A DNA stretch of 37,463 nt from a virus, in IMG/VR virus record IMGVR_UViG_3300010334_000127, positions 1 to 37,463 of that record; one strand, given 5' to 3'. A program made the translations under genes and the position numbers. The notes beneath the pieces are model-generated. The model was not told where the DNA came from. It worked only from the letters and a program-made list of their open reading frames with translations, and did not search any database. Within the stretch, counting starts at the first letter, position 1, and every line of letters starts with the position of its first letter. Of this stretch, positions 9,101 to 21,600 are shown piece after piece.

Positions 9101-9609
9101 ACACAACAAATACTGTGGTAGAACCCACCATGCCCAGTATCGATGAATTGAGCACAGCATATCAAGGACTTCAAGATTACAAAATGATCAGCGATAATAT
9201 TATTTTAAATTCTGTAGTATTCAAACCGTTGTTTGGCGAAAAAGCCGCACAAAATCTTCGCGCTACGGTCAAAGTGATTCGCGCTCAAAATTCTACTGCC
9301 AGCAGCAGTGAGATCAAAAGCAGTGTGGTAGCTGCAATGAACGATTACTTTTCCATCGACAAGTGGAACTTTGGTGATACATTTTATTTCTCAGAACTGG
9401 CCGCATACCTACACAGACAGTTGGGAACAATCATTAGTTCGGTGGTACTGGTTCCTTTGAATTCGCAAAAGTATTTCGGGGATCTATATGAAATACGATC
9501 AGCTCCCAACGAAATATTTGTCAATGGTGCTACAATAAACAATATCGAAGTTATTGAAGCATTGACCAGTACCAACTTGCGTACTGCCCCTGGCAGCGGA
9601 GTAATTTAA
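6133..9609 (+). CDS. gp6: gp6-like baseplate wedge protein, enlarged
   Basis: At 1158 residues this is far longer than T4 gp6 (660). In T4, gp6 dimers form the inner ring of the baseplate that holds the wedges together. The N-terminal ~120 residues match the gp6 pattern (FETLRKSFVDYL, YIALLDVIAFMGQALAFRTDMN, TAERRDSVVRLANLVSYTAKR). The C-terminal ~140 residues also match (VVFKPLFGEKAAQNLRATVKV, WNFGDTFYFSELAAYLHRQLG, ISSVVLVPLN). The extra length lies in the middle (about residues 520-980), which is beta- and aromatic-rich. That insert carries a calcium-loop-like motif, RDSDNDGVPDNPDFF (residues 838-852). The gene is preceded by a late promoter and a purine-rich ribosome site, and its TAA overlaps the next ATG (TAATG). 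Confidence 0.92.
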   Translation: MAKTTRQTAIFGVQDWKQIYQTYREADFQSYDFETLRKSFVDYLRLNYPETFNDYIESSEYIALLDVIAFMGQALAFRTDMNTRENYIDTAERRDSVVRLANLVSYTAKRNIAAQGLLKVFSVTTTENVVDYQGVNLSNVTVDWADQTNPDWQEQFTAIINASLVDTQRVGRPGNRQTILGVRTDEYAINLVPGYLPIVPYTATVDGVNMPFEAMTSTSVGRDYLYEPSPKPNVPFNVLFRNDSLGFQSANTGYFFMFKQGVLQNQDFNLGERVANRTVNINIEGVNNEDRWLFQLDNVGTVSREWAYTENIYAAGGEQVATSTRPIYSVTSRTNDQITMVFGDGVFSEIPVGTFRAYVRASNGLQYIINPEEMQAVSIPISYISRAGNLETITFTCGITRPVSNSQARESIDAIKQRAPARYYTQNRMVNGEDYNLFPYTQYNSIVKSKALNRASIGTSRYLDLVDNTGKYSSTNTFGSDGGLWEQNILPTILFSWTNRNEIADAITNQFQPKLAETTSRQFYYDNFPRVTSTTLPAYGGTTWVTGANWVQSTTLANETTGYFRNTVYSTTWPNGSPIPVGSTTTTNFKYVAVGSLIKFVPPTGYYFDKNNKLQQGTPTSADQTLEIWASPLEIVGTGYNNGLGNLPSGAGPVSLNNFVPTGAIVDTIIPLFVTDLPQSLELAIAEQILLNRNFGIGYDNNGDITGTPYSWYLISSTNLAADSAWSQQYAGNTSGTNLDASWLVQFVVQNQNYTVTFRGLAYYFGSVLQTRFFFYDGAQVYDSRTGTVIRDFINCLAVNTKPDSTDHLPGDIYMTITGQPVESDGYVDDFQVLVGYRDSDNDGVPDNPDFFNEIVAPSTNPTQKYIYLQKTVDFDNLQRYLLVESGVVVSDYATYNQLELAKNEWSPGQVFYTYSDDAFYQLSIGATGIRTLVDASTDWIARTGRQQLYYQYRHNSPLTTRIDPGTTNIIDLYVVTLAYYTSYQNWIRDTTNTVVEPTMPSIDELSTAYQGLQDYKMISDNIILNSVVFKPLFGEKAAQNLRATVKVIRAQNSTASSSEIKSSVVAAMNDYFSIDKWNFGDTFYFSELAAYLHRQLGTIISSVVLVPLNSQKYFGDLYEIRSAPNEIFVNGATINNIEVIEALTSTNLRTAPGSGVI

Positions 9610-12600
9610 TGGCAAAAATTCGCAGTGTAGATTTTTTACCAGAAATATTTCAAACTGATGCTAACAAACAATTTTTAGCAGCCACTCTTGACCAATTGGT
9701 ACAGGAACCCAGTTTTAAAAAGACACAAGGTTTTATCGGACGCACAGTCGGTCCCGGTATCAATCCCAATGACAAATATGTGGTCGAGCCCACTGCTACC
9801 AGAGCAAACTATCAACTTGAACCTGGCGTGGTCAGTTTGGTGCCTGATACTAACAAGATACAAAATGCCATCACCTATCCTGGAATGAATGATGCTGTGA
9901 CTTTCCAAGGTGGCAACGGCAGTCGTCCTGACCTATTGTACTCAAGCGATTACTATACCTGGGATCCGTTTGTTGATTTTGACACTTTTGTCAACTTCAG
10001 TCAGTATTTTTGGCTGCCAGCTGGCCCAGATGTGGTTGACGTATCTGCTACCACAATACCTACTACAGATAATTTTGTGGTCACTAGAGCCAATGGAACT
10101 TACACATTTTCGGGTGTCTCAGGTTCGGACCCAGTGATTGAATTGGTACGAGGCGGCAGCTACACTTTTCAAGTTGCACAAAACAGCACCACCGGAACCA
10201 GCCCACAATTTTGGATACAGTCAGCTCCGGGCATCAGCGGCACCCTGCCTTTCTCACCTAATATCAGCAGTAGAGATGTTTACGGTGTGACAAACAACGG
10301 CGAAGATCTAGGCACAATAGTGTTCAACGTTCCGCAAAAGACCGATCAAAGTTTTTATTACAATCTATCAAGTATCGGCACAGTAGATCTAATATCAACC
10401 TTGAGCTACGATGTGATCAACGGAAAACCCTTGATTGATTTTATTGTGGAATATGGCGGCATTGACGGCACAACAAACCTTGACACACGTACCTTGGTTT
10501 TTATCAATCAACCAGGCTATAACAACGTATATCAAATTACCTATACTACAATTGACAGCGTGGTCTACCTCCAGGTCAATGAAATAACCACAATTAATTC
10601 ATTGGAAAAATTTACTATTTTATACGGCACTACCTACAGTAACACACAATGGTACAAAACTCCAACGGATACAATACATCAAATTCCGTTGTTGACCGCA
10701 GTGCAAGATACCTTGTACTACCAAGACAGCACTGATCCAGAAATATTTGGTCGTATTAAATTGTTAGAGCCCAGCAGTAGTAGCATATTATACATAGATC
10801 AAATAGTTGGAGAAAAAAATTACACCAGCCCTAATGGTGTAGTGTTCACCAATGGACTCAAAGTAAAATTCACCGGCGATATAGAACCGGCCAGTTATAA
10901 ATCTGGAACCACAAGTTTTGCTTGTACACAAACTGAAATCAATACCAATTATATTACATCTTCTGCTGCTACTGATTTGTATGTTGGACAGCAAGTTTTG
11001 TTCTTGTCCCCTACACTTGGTGGTATCACAGCCGGGCAAACATACTATGTGAGATCAATTTCGGCCAATCGACAAAAATTTACCATAAGTTCAACGCAAT
11101 ACGGCCCGGTGGTACCATTGCAAACTGGCACCGGCAGCATGAATGCCATTGCCATAAGTGATCGAGAATATTATGTTAGCGGTGTTGGTGTAGCAATACA
11201 ATTGCTACCTGTTAGTGATTTTAATGTCTACGAACCTTATGCCGAAGACGATAACACAGCCACAATTGTGGTTGAACCTACAAAATTAGATTATCTAACA
11301 ATCAGTCGATCAAGTCGAGATCTCAATGCATGGACCAGAAGCAATCGCTGGTTCCACATTGACGTAATCAACGCCACTGCAGAATATAACAATACCACAG
11401 CCGTGCTTGACAACAACTATCGTGCCAAGCGCCCAATTATACAGTTCCGTCCTGGTTTGCGTTTGTGGAACATGGGCACCGAAGGAAAACAACCGGTAGA
11501 TATCATTGACCTGACTCAAACTGATGCATTTAGCAATGTGCAAGGATCAACCAGTTACACAGTTGATGGATATACATTTGTTGAAGGCACAAGAGTTATT
11601 TTTGCTGCTGACGAAGACACATCGGTTCGCAACAAAGTCTATATAGTGAGTTTTGCCACGCCAGACACAATTGCTCCGCTGATTGCAGAGCCAATTATCA
11701 CGTTGACATTGGCACCAGACGGCATTGTAGAAATTGATCAATGTACTGTTTGCTTGAACGGTACTGATACCGCTGACATTACATATTGGTTTGATGGTGC
11801 CAATTGGATAGAAGCACAACAAAAAACCAGCGTACAACAAGCACCACTCTTTAACATTTACGACGTGGATGGTATAAGTTTTGGCAACAGCACAAAATAT
11901 CAATCGACTAACTTTGCAGGATCAAAATTGTTTAGCTATGCTGTGGGTGATACCACAGTACTTGATCCAATACTGCAATTTCCCTTGAAATACTTGAACA
12001 TCAACAACGTTGGCGACATTGTATTTGACAACAATTTATATGTTGACACATTTGTTTATGTAGTAGACAATGTGAGTGTGACCAGTGACATAAGCACTGG
12101 ATCTACTAGAGAATACGCCAACAGAATCGGCTATCAAAAGCTGTTGGGATGGCAAAATGCTGTGGTACCACAGCAGATATATCAACAATTTAAGTTTACC
12201 TATAGTATTCCTACTCTCAAACTTGACATTGCAGTGAATGCCCAAACATCAATCGCAGTTCCTGTAATTAAAATATATGTAGGCAGCCAATTCTTGGACC
12301 CTGGCCTTTACACCTATACTGTCACCGCAGACAGCACCACAATAACATTGGCCAATGTGTATCTGCCAACCGATGTAATTGAAGTGCTAGTTCTAAGTGA
12401 ACAAACCAGTAGTGTGGGATTTTATCAAGTTCCTAATAACTTGCAAAGCAATCCTCTCAACGCCAACAGTCCGCTGTTTACACTGGGAACAATTCGCACT
12501 CATTATGAAAGCATTTGTCAAAACTTGTTGACCTTGAGCGGCAAGATCAACGGATCCAACAACACTAGAGATCTTGGTAACATTGTTCCTTATGGGTCAA

Positions 12601-15600
12601 TCATACTGCAACAAAGTTCACCGTTGACCTTGGCTGGGTATTTCATGCGATCGTCGTCCTATAATATTTTTGCCAGTTTGCAATACAACAGCCGCGAGTA
12701 TATCAAATACAAAGCAAGGATGCTGGACGCAGTGCTGACACAAGAAAATATTGCATATAAAAACACAGCAGAAATTCTTGACACAGCCATCAACGACGTC
12801 ACATTGGGCAAAGTAGACACACAGCCGTTTTACTGGAGCGACATGTTGCCATCTGGCACAACCTATGCCAGTAACACATACACTGTGGGGTACACCACTT
12901 TGAATACATTTGACACAGTACAAATTTATAATTTTACGTCGGCAAATTATCTTGGACTTTGTGTTTACTTGAATGAGGTGCTGCTGGAAAGACAACAGGA
13001 TTATATTGTATCTCTGACCGGACCCACAATAACTATTTTGGCCGATTTAACTCTAGGTGACAAGATCACCATAAACGAATACAATGCCACCAATGGAAAT
13101 TTTGTTCCCAACACTCCTACCAAATTGGGATTATATCCTGCATGGAGACCAGCAGTAGTAACAAGAGTCACCAGCAACGGAACTGCAAATTTTATTCAAG
13201 GTCACGACGGCAGCATGACTCCTCTGTTTGGAGACATACGTGATGCTGTACTACTAGAATTTGAAACTAGAATTTACAGCAATTTGAAATTGGATGGCAA
13301 CCCAGTTCCGATGACATTGGAAGATGTCATGCCGGGCCAATTTCGAAGTACTGGTTACACCTTTGAAGAAATCAACAACATATTTGCTGAAGACCTACTG
13401 AGCTATTGCGGCTGGAACAAGATAGATTATAAACAACAAGATTATAATGCTACAAATGAATTTACCTGGAATTACAGCAAGTCAAAAAGTCGTCTTGATC
13501 AACAACCTTTGTTAGGCGCCTGGCGCGGAATTAATAGATACTATTACGACACACAACAACCCAGTTATACACCTTGGGAAATGCTGGGATTTACTGTAGC
13601 ACCAGATTGGTGGGCAAGCACATACGGTCCAGCGCCCTACACCGCAGATAACTTGGTGTTATGGGATGATCTAGAAGCAGGTTATGTGGCCGATCCCATA
13701 GAACCGTATTATAAACCCAAATACGCTAGACCTGGTCTTTCAACAGTTATACCAACCGGACCCGAAGGTGAATTGCTGAGCCCGTTGAACAGCGTGGTTG
13801 GCGCATTGCCGCCAAACTATAATCTTGCCACCGAGTTTGCCAAAAGTTGGTCAATTGGTGACGGCGGTCCAGTAGAAGCATCCTGGTGGAATTCCAGTGC
13901 ATATCCTTTTTCGGTCATGCACGTATTGGCAGTCACTCGCCCGGCAAAGTTTTTTGCATTGTTTGCTGACCGAGACCTGTACAAATTCAATTTAGATTAT
14001 GATCAATACCTGTTCAATGATCGTTATAGATTAAATGCCAATGAGATAGAAGTGTATGGCAATGGCACCAGCAAAGCCAGTTACATTGATTGGATAGTAG
14101 ATTTTAATCGGCAGAGTGGTATCAACAGTACCAACGAACTCACAGCCGAGCTTAAAAATCTAGATGTAAGACTGTGCTATCGCATGGCCAGCTACTCGGA
14201 CAAACAATATATCAAATTGTTTACTGAAAAGTCCAGCCCTAATTCAACTAACACAACTTTGATGATTCCTGATGAGAGTTATGATATTGTGTTGTATAAA
14301 AATCAACCGTTTGAACAAATCAGATACAGCAGCGTGGCCATACAAAAAGTCACTGGTGGATATGCAGTATTTGGCTACGGAACCACCCAGGCCTACTTTG
14401 AAATACTGCAAAGTCAAGCCGTGGGAAGATTGCAAGAATACAGCTCTGGTGGAATTACTGTCAGAGTTCCTACTTTCTATACTGATACTGTGGTACAGGT
14501 ACCATACGGATTTGTGTTCAGCAATGAAACTGCGGTGAGCGATTTCTTGTTGAGTTACGGAAAACTGTTGGAAACTCAAGGATTAACATTTACTGACAGA
14601 GCCAATGGTTATGTACTAGATTGGCCTAGAATGGTAAATGAATTCTTGTACTGGAGTCAACAAGGCTGGAATTCAAATGCTATTATCAATTTGAATCCAC
14701 TGGCTGGCGGGTTGACTGTCACTCGTCCAGGTGCAGTGGTAGACAACATCACTACAGAAACTACAGAAAATTTATTGCTGGATCAAAATTCAAGAGAATT
14801 ACCTACTCGCACTTTGAATATTGTGAGAACAGGCAATACGTTCACAATACAACCATTGACCACTCAAAATATTAGTTTTATAGATTTAAGATTTACTAAT
14901 TTTGAACACATGATTGTGCTGAACAACAACAGTGTGTTCGGGGATCTGATATACGATCCTACCACCGGGGCAAGACAAAACAGATTGACCTTGATAGCAG
15001 TGAACACTGCTGACTGGAACGGCAGTGTGGACACGCCGGGATTTATCATGAACCGGGATAATGTGGAAGAATGGACAGGCCTGAGAACATACAGCAAGGG
15101 CGAAATTGTCAAATACAAAAACGTATACTGGTCTGCATTGAAAATTGTACAACCCACTGCATTGTTCAATTTTAGTGACTGGGTTCAAAGTGATTACACT
15201 CAAATTGAACTTGGATTGCTACCTAACTTGGCCAACAAGGCCAATCAATTGGCCAACAGTTACAATATTAATTCTGCCAACATAGAACTTGACAATGACC
15301 TGTTGAGTTATGGATTGATAGGATTTAAACCACGCCAATATCTAGCTGCGCTGAATCTCGACGATGTCAGCCAGGTCAATGTGTATCGCCAGTTCCTTGA
15401 TACCAAAGGAACCATTCTCAGTGCCGAGCTGTTCAAAGCAGCCAACCTGGGCAAAGAAGCCGCAGATTACGATATCTATGAAAATTGGGCAGTACAACGT
15501 GCGGTATACGGTGCCAATGCTAATCGTAGTTTCTTTGAACTACGATTAGATCGTGCGTTGTTGAGCTCTAATCCCAGTCTGGTGCAAGTTGTGGTACCGC

Positions 15601-18600
15601 AACAATCAAGCAGTGCTGATCAAGCAATATTATTAAGCAACGTTTGGAAACAAAGTTATAAACTTACCAGCCCAGAAATTCTTCCAACCACTACACAGAT
15701 TCCTACAGATACAGGATTGCCCACAGCAGGATATGTGAACTTGAACGATGCTGATGTCACAGTATTTGATATCACAAGCAACAGCAGTCTAAGCGCCAAC
15801 ATTGATTCTATTGTGGTTGGCAGCAGTATTTGGGTGGCCAAAGTCAATGACTATGACTGGAACATTTATCGAGCACAAGCTGTGCCTGGACAAATACAAC
15901 ACGTTTGCGATAACTTGAATGGCACCAGCCGTGTGATTTTTAATCAGAATCACGGCCTGGTTGCAGGGGCAAAATTGATCATCAAGTTCTTTGATGTTGA
16001 GATCAATGGTGTTTATCAAGTGTTGTCGGTACCAGACTTGACCACAGTGAACATTGCATTTGCATTTACCAGCAAGAGAACTGTGGCCAATGGCACCGGG
16101 ATCGGACTCACATTGCAGACCATGCGTGTGTCGCAGGCAAGTGATGTGGGCACTCTTCCTTATGCCAACGATTTGTTGCCTGGTGCTCGTGTTTGGGTAG
16201 ATGATAACGGTGCTGGACTATGGGAAGTACTGGAAAAAAATCAAGTATTCTCCAGCATTATTTCTTTGAATCCTGTGTTGCTTGATGCAGGCGAGCAATA
16301 TGGCGCTAGTGTGGCTCAGGCTCAAAATAAAGCAGCCGCCCTGGTCGGAAGCCCAAGATACGGGTTTGGTGCAGGTGTTGAAAAAGGTGCTGTTTATGTT
16401 TACATAAAAGGCTATGGCGATCAATATGTTCCTACCAGTCCATTGGGCGGCTCAGACGCAATACTTTCATTGGGCACAATTGGTGTTCGGGGATACGGTA
16501 ACGCAGTAGATTTTGGCAATCAAACCTGGGCAGTGGCCGGAGCATCCAAGAGCCTTGGGCCAGCAAGTCAGGCCAATAACGGATATGCCTGTGTGATCTA
16601 TCGAGATCCTGTACTGGGACAACCGGGCTCTATCCCTTACGATCAACATCAGCTGTTGACTCAACCCGGGACCACACCTAGTACCACACCGGGTGCTGGC
16701 GAATTTGGATACTCAGTTGCAATGAGTCTTGACGAACGCTGGATGTATATCAGTGCACCGGGACTGAATCAAGTGCATGCATACGGCTACGTTGATTGGC
16801 AACAGCAATTTATCAGCTTTCTCGGCAACGCAACAACCAAGACATACACATTTAACAATGTGGTACAGATCAATGACAGTTATCAAATCAAGGTAACACT
16901 GAATGGCCAGATACAAAACATTGGGGTCGATTATACTGTTGCTGGAGACTTCAGCACAGTAACTTTTACCACAGCACCGGCTTTGGGTGTGTTGGTAAAA
17001 ATTGAACGATGGAACGGTTTTCAGATACCCTACAGCACAACGTCATTTAACTTGGCACACAACGTTGATCAAGACGGCAATAAAGTGGGCTTGTTCCTGG
17101 CCACCAATATCTATGCATTTACTATCACAGTCAACGGAATTATACAGCGTCCCAATATCGATTATACCTTTGCTGGGACCACAGTTACCTTTGTGGTACC
17201 GTTGGGTGTGGCCGATATTGCAGTGGTCAAGTCCACTGGTTCATTCCTGTATGCAGGCACTATCACGGCAGCCGGACTCGGCGCATCAGACCGATTTGGG
17301 CAGTCAATTGCTTGCACCACAGATGGCCGACAAGTCATAATAGGTACCCCGTATTCCACAGTGAATGGAAATGTAGAAGCTGGCAGTGTTTATGTGTTTG
17401 ATCGAAATGTACAGCGGTTTGTGTACGGCGTAAATGCATCAAGCTCCAGTATCACAGTATTGGGCGGAGCCCCAACTGCGCCGGTGAGTGTGATTGTCAA
17501 CAATGAATTTTTAATCAATCAAACCAACAGCACAATTGGTGCACCAAATTCATTCACAGTGTCTGGATCCACGGTTACCATCAACATGACTTTGAAATTG
17601 GGCGATGTGATCGAAATTGAAACCAACCAATTTCAACAGATACAAAAAGTTGTTCAAAATACCGCGGCAGGATTTTGTAATTTTGGTCAGGCTGTGGATA
17701 TTTGTGTCAACAATTGCAGTTTGTATATTGGTGAACCACAAAGCAGCCAGCAGATTTTCAAAGGCGGTGTGGTAGAACGTTTTGTGAACCAAAGTCGTAT
17801 CTATGGAACAGTCACGTCCACTGTGGCCAATCCTGCATTGACTGCTGGCGCTACTGTTCGCGTCAACAATATGGATGTTGCAGTACCTGCTTATCCCAAC
17901 AACACTGTGACTGGCCTGGCCAATGCAATCAACAACACAGTAGAAAATGTGCTGGCAACTGTGAGCACCAGCGGGTATCTTACAATTTCAGTTAAAAACC
18001 CAGACTCAGCGTTACCGTTCAACAAAGTGCAAGTGGCACCCGGAACTGTTGGCACAGCATTTGCCACACTAGCGTTCAACACATTTGCTTGGACTCAAAC
18101 AATCGAAAGCCCGTACCCAATTGAATATGCTGGGTTTGGCAGCAGTCTAAGCATTGACGATTCGGCTGTAAATCTTGTGGTAGGAGCACCAAAAGGATCT
18201 CTATATCTTATCACTATATTTGATGATGGCACCACTTTCTTTGATGCTGGCAGTACCATATTCTTCTCGATATTTGTACAAAGCGGCGCAATTTATACCT
18301 ATGATTACTTGCCAAGCTCAACGTCGTCGATTTCAAATCCAGGAAAATTCATATTTGGACAACAGATTAATAATACAGAGGTAGCATCGTATGATGCATT
18401 TGGTACTGCGGTCAATTACACATCAGGTGTGCTTATGGCCGGTGCTCCAAAGAATGATGCAGGCGACAGTACCGCAGATTTTGGGGCGGTGTTTGTGTTT
18501 GAAAACAACACACAGTCACCGGCATGGAAAGTCACTCAAATTCAACAGCCCACAGTAGATATAAAATTATTAAATTCTGTATTTTTATACGACAGCATAA

Positions 18601-21600
18601 CTGGTGCAAAAACTGAATTTTTGGATTTTATCAATCCGTTGCAGGGCAAAATACTAGGTGCTGCAAGACAAAACATCGACTACATCGGTGCAATTGATCC
18701 TGCATCCTACAACATCGGGTCTGCCAACATTCGTGGCACCACCTGGTTTGCAGATCACATAGGTGAAATATGGTGGGACATCAGCACTGTGAGATTCATT
18801 GATCCAAATCAAGATAGTATCACATACGCAAGTCGCCGCTGGGCACAAGTGTTCCCGGGCAGTGTAATTGATGTATACCAGTGGGTGGTAAGTTCAACTC
18901 CGCCGGCCAGTTACACTGGAGAAGGCACGCCATTTAACACAGTATCTTACACAGTCAATACTCGTCTCACAAAAGATGGCACATTTGCCACAGAATATTA
19001 TTTCTGGGTAAGAGATATCACAGTGACTGCTACAGAACTTAACAAGACGCTGCCAATCAGCACAATAGCATCCTATATTGCTGATCCTCGTGCCAGCGGA
19101 ATACCGTACATGGCTCCCATCAATGCTAGCACCATTGCTCTTTACAACAGTGCAGATTACATACAAGCCAGCGATACCGTTGTCAGCATTGAATTTGATC
19201 GTGAACTCACAGACGACAATGTTCACGTGGAATATGAATTGATTCCACAAGATCGTGGAGATGGGTTTCTGAGCAATGGCTTATATCGAAAACTACAAGA
19301 TAGTTTTTGTGGAGCAGACACGTTTGGGAATCGAGTACCTGATCCTAACCTGAGCCCGGCTGAAAGATATGGTGTGCAATTCAGACCGCGACAAAGCATG
19401 TTCACCGATCGTTTCGCGGCATTGAAAAATTATCTCACACGAGTTAATGCAGTGCTGGCACAGTTTCCTATAACCGAAATGCGAGTGTTTAACTTGCTAA
19501 ACAGCAGTGAGCCGGTTCCGACCCAAACAGAAATCGTTGATAGTGTTTTAATCACAAATTGGAATTTACAAGTTTCTAATTTAGAGATTCTTGGATTCCA
19601 AAATATTTACACAGTTGCTTTGGGTTACAAATATCTTGTGACCACAGACAGCAGTAATCGTGGATTGTGGACAATCTACACTGTTGAAGCAAGTGATAGT
19701 GTGGTTGGTCAACGAATTTTAAAATTGTCAAAAGTGCAAGGCTACTACACTCCTGCATATTGGAGCTATATAGATTGGGTCAGAGTTGGATATAATTCTA
19801 GCACCAAGATTTTGACCGAAGTATCAACATATTCGGCCTTGGCAACTATTTCTGTACCTATCAGCAGCAGCGTCAAAGTCACTGCCAATGCCCAAGGCAA
19901 ATATGAAGTTTATTTGTTAACAGACACAGGATGGGAACGAGTGGTATTACAAGACGGTACTATTGAATTTTCTGCAGAACTATGGGATTATCAACTTGGT
20001 AGATTTGGATTTGATATTGAAGTGTTTGATGCGCAATACTTTGATCAAGAACCAGTGATCGAAACACGTAAAATTATTCAAGCCATCAATGAAGAACTGT
20101 TTATTGACGATCTGGCACTGGAGCGCAATCGTGCAATGGTGCTGATGTTTAATTTTATATTGAGTGAATTCTCTGCGCCTGAATGGTTGATCAAGACCAG
20201 TCTGATTGACGTAGATCATAGAATTCGTCAGTTGATACCATACCAAAATTATGTTCGAGACAATCAAGAATTTGTAAGTGATTACATCAACGAAGTCAAA
20301 CCTTACCATGTTAGTATTCGTGAATTCAATCTAAAATACAACGGTTTTGATGAATTTTTTGGAGACACTACAGATTTTGATTTGCCAGCATACTACAACA
20401 CAGCCCTGGAAATACCAAAGTATACCAGTCCGATTTTGTTGCCATATGCCCAAAGTGATGCATTTAATTCTTCATTGACCACAGCAAGTGATTTGGCATC
20501 AACAAGTCCTGTATGGGCCACCTGGCCATACAATCAATGGTACAGCAATTACTTGTTGAATTTGATCAGTGTTGATATCATTTCCGGCGGCTCTGGATAT
20601 ACTGAACCACCATTGGTTGTTATCACCGGCGACGCTGCTGTGTCTGCAGAGGCCGTGGCAACAATCAACAGCTCAGGGCAAGTATCTGGTATTGTTATAA
20701 CCAATCCTGGGTCAGGATACACTTCAACTCCAACTGTGACATTTAATGGCGGCAACGGTACCAGCGCTCTGGCCTATGCTGTCATGAACTATAACAAACT
20801 TCTCAATAGATATACCGGGCTAGCAAGAAGTATCAAAACAACAATCAAATATGATAGATTCCAGTATTTCTCTGATGTACAGGACTGGAATTCTTCTGGT
20901 ACCTATCAAGACGGTCAGTTGGTTCGTTACGCCAACTCAGTATGGCAAGCAGCCAGTGCTGATTCTACAGCAGTGGTAGGACCAAACTTCAATCTTGAAG
21001 ATTGGAATTTGATACCGGCCAAAGACTTGTCTGGAGTCAACCGTACCCGGGGATACTATGTGCCCGGGGTAAACGAGCCAGGCATTGACTTACCATTGCT
21101 AGTTGACGGAATAACCTATCCCGGAGTTCAAGTCTACGGAAATTATTTCTTGGATGATGCACTCACTGTTGACACAACTTATCGAAGCGAATTTACAAAC
21201 ACTGCGTTGGGAACATTGCCCACAGACATCAATGTTGACGGTGGCAAATTTATTGGGCTCTACGAAGGTCATGCCCCTGAGGAGTTGGTCAACGGTGCAG
21301 AATTTGACACTCTTGATATGCGTGTGTATACCCGTCCTGGCGCAGACTGGAACAGAGATGGGCATGGATTTCAGACTGCAAGCATTCGATACACATACAA
21401 TGCCGCGGTGACAAATACATTTAGCTGGACCGGAGTAGTAAGAACTCCTGTACAAGTGTTGGTCAGTAACATGACTACAAAACAAGATCTGGCACCAGGC
21501 ATTGATTACACTGTAAATTGGGACAGCGAAACCATAACATTACTCACAGTAGCCAATGGCAACACTATTAATATTTCCGTCTATGAGATCGGTGGCGGAA

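Noticed and set aside
20574-20745. GSGYT pair as part of the propeller
   Set aside because: The spacing and lack of the GAP element do not fit FG-GAP blades; it is a separate beta motif common in phage tail proteins.
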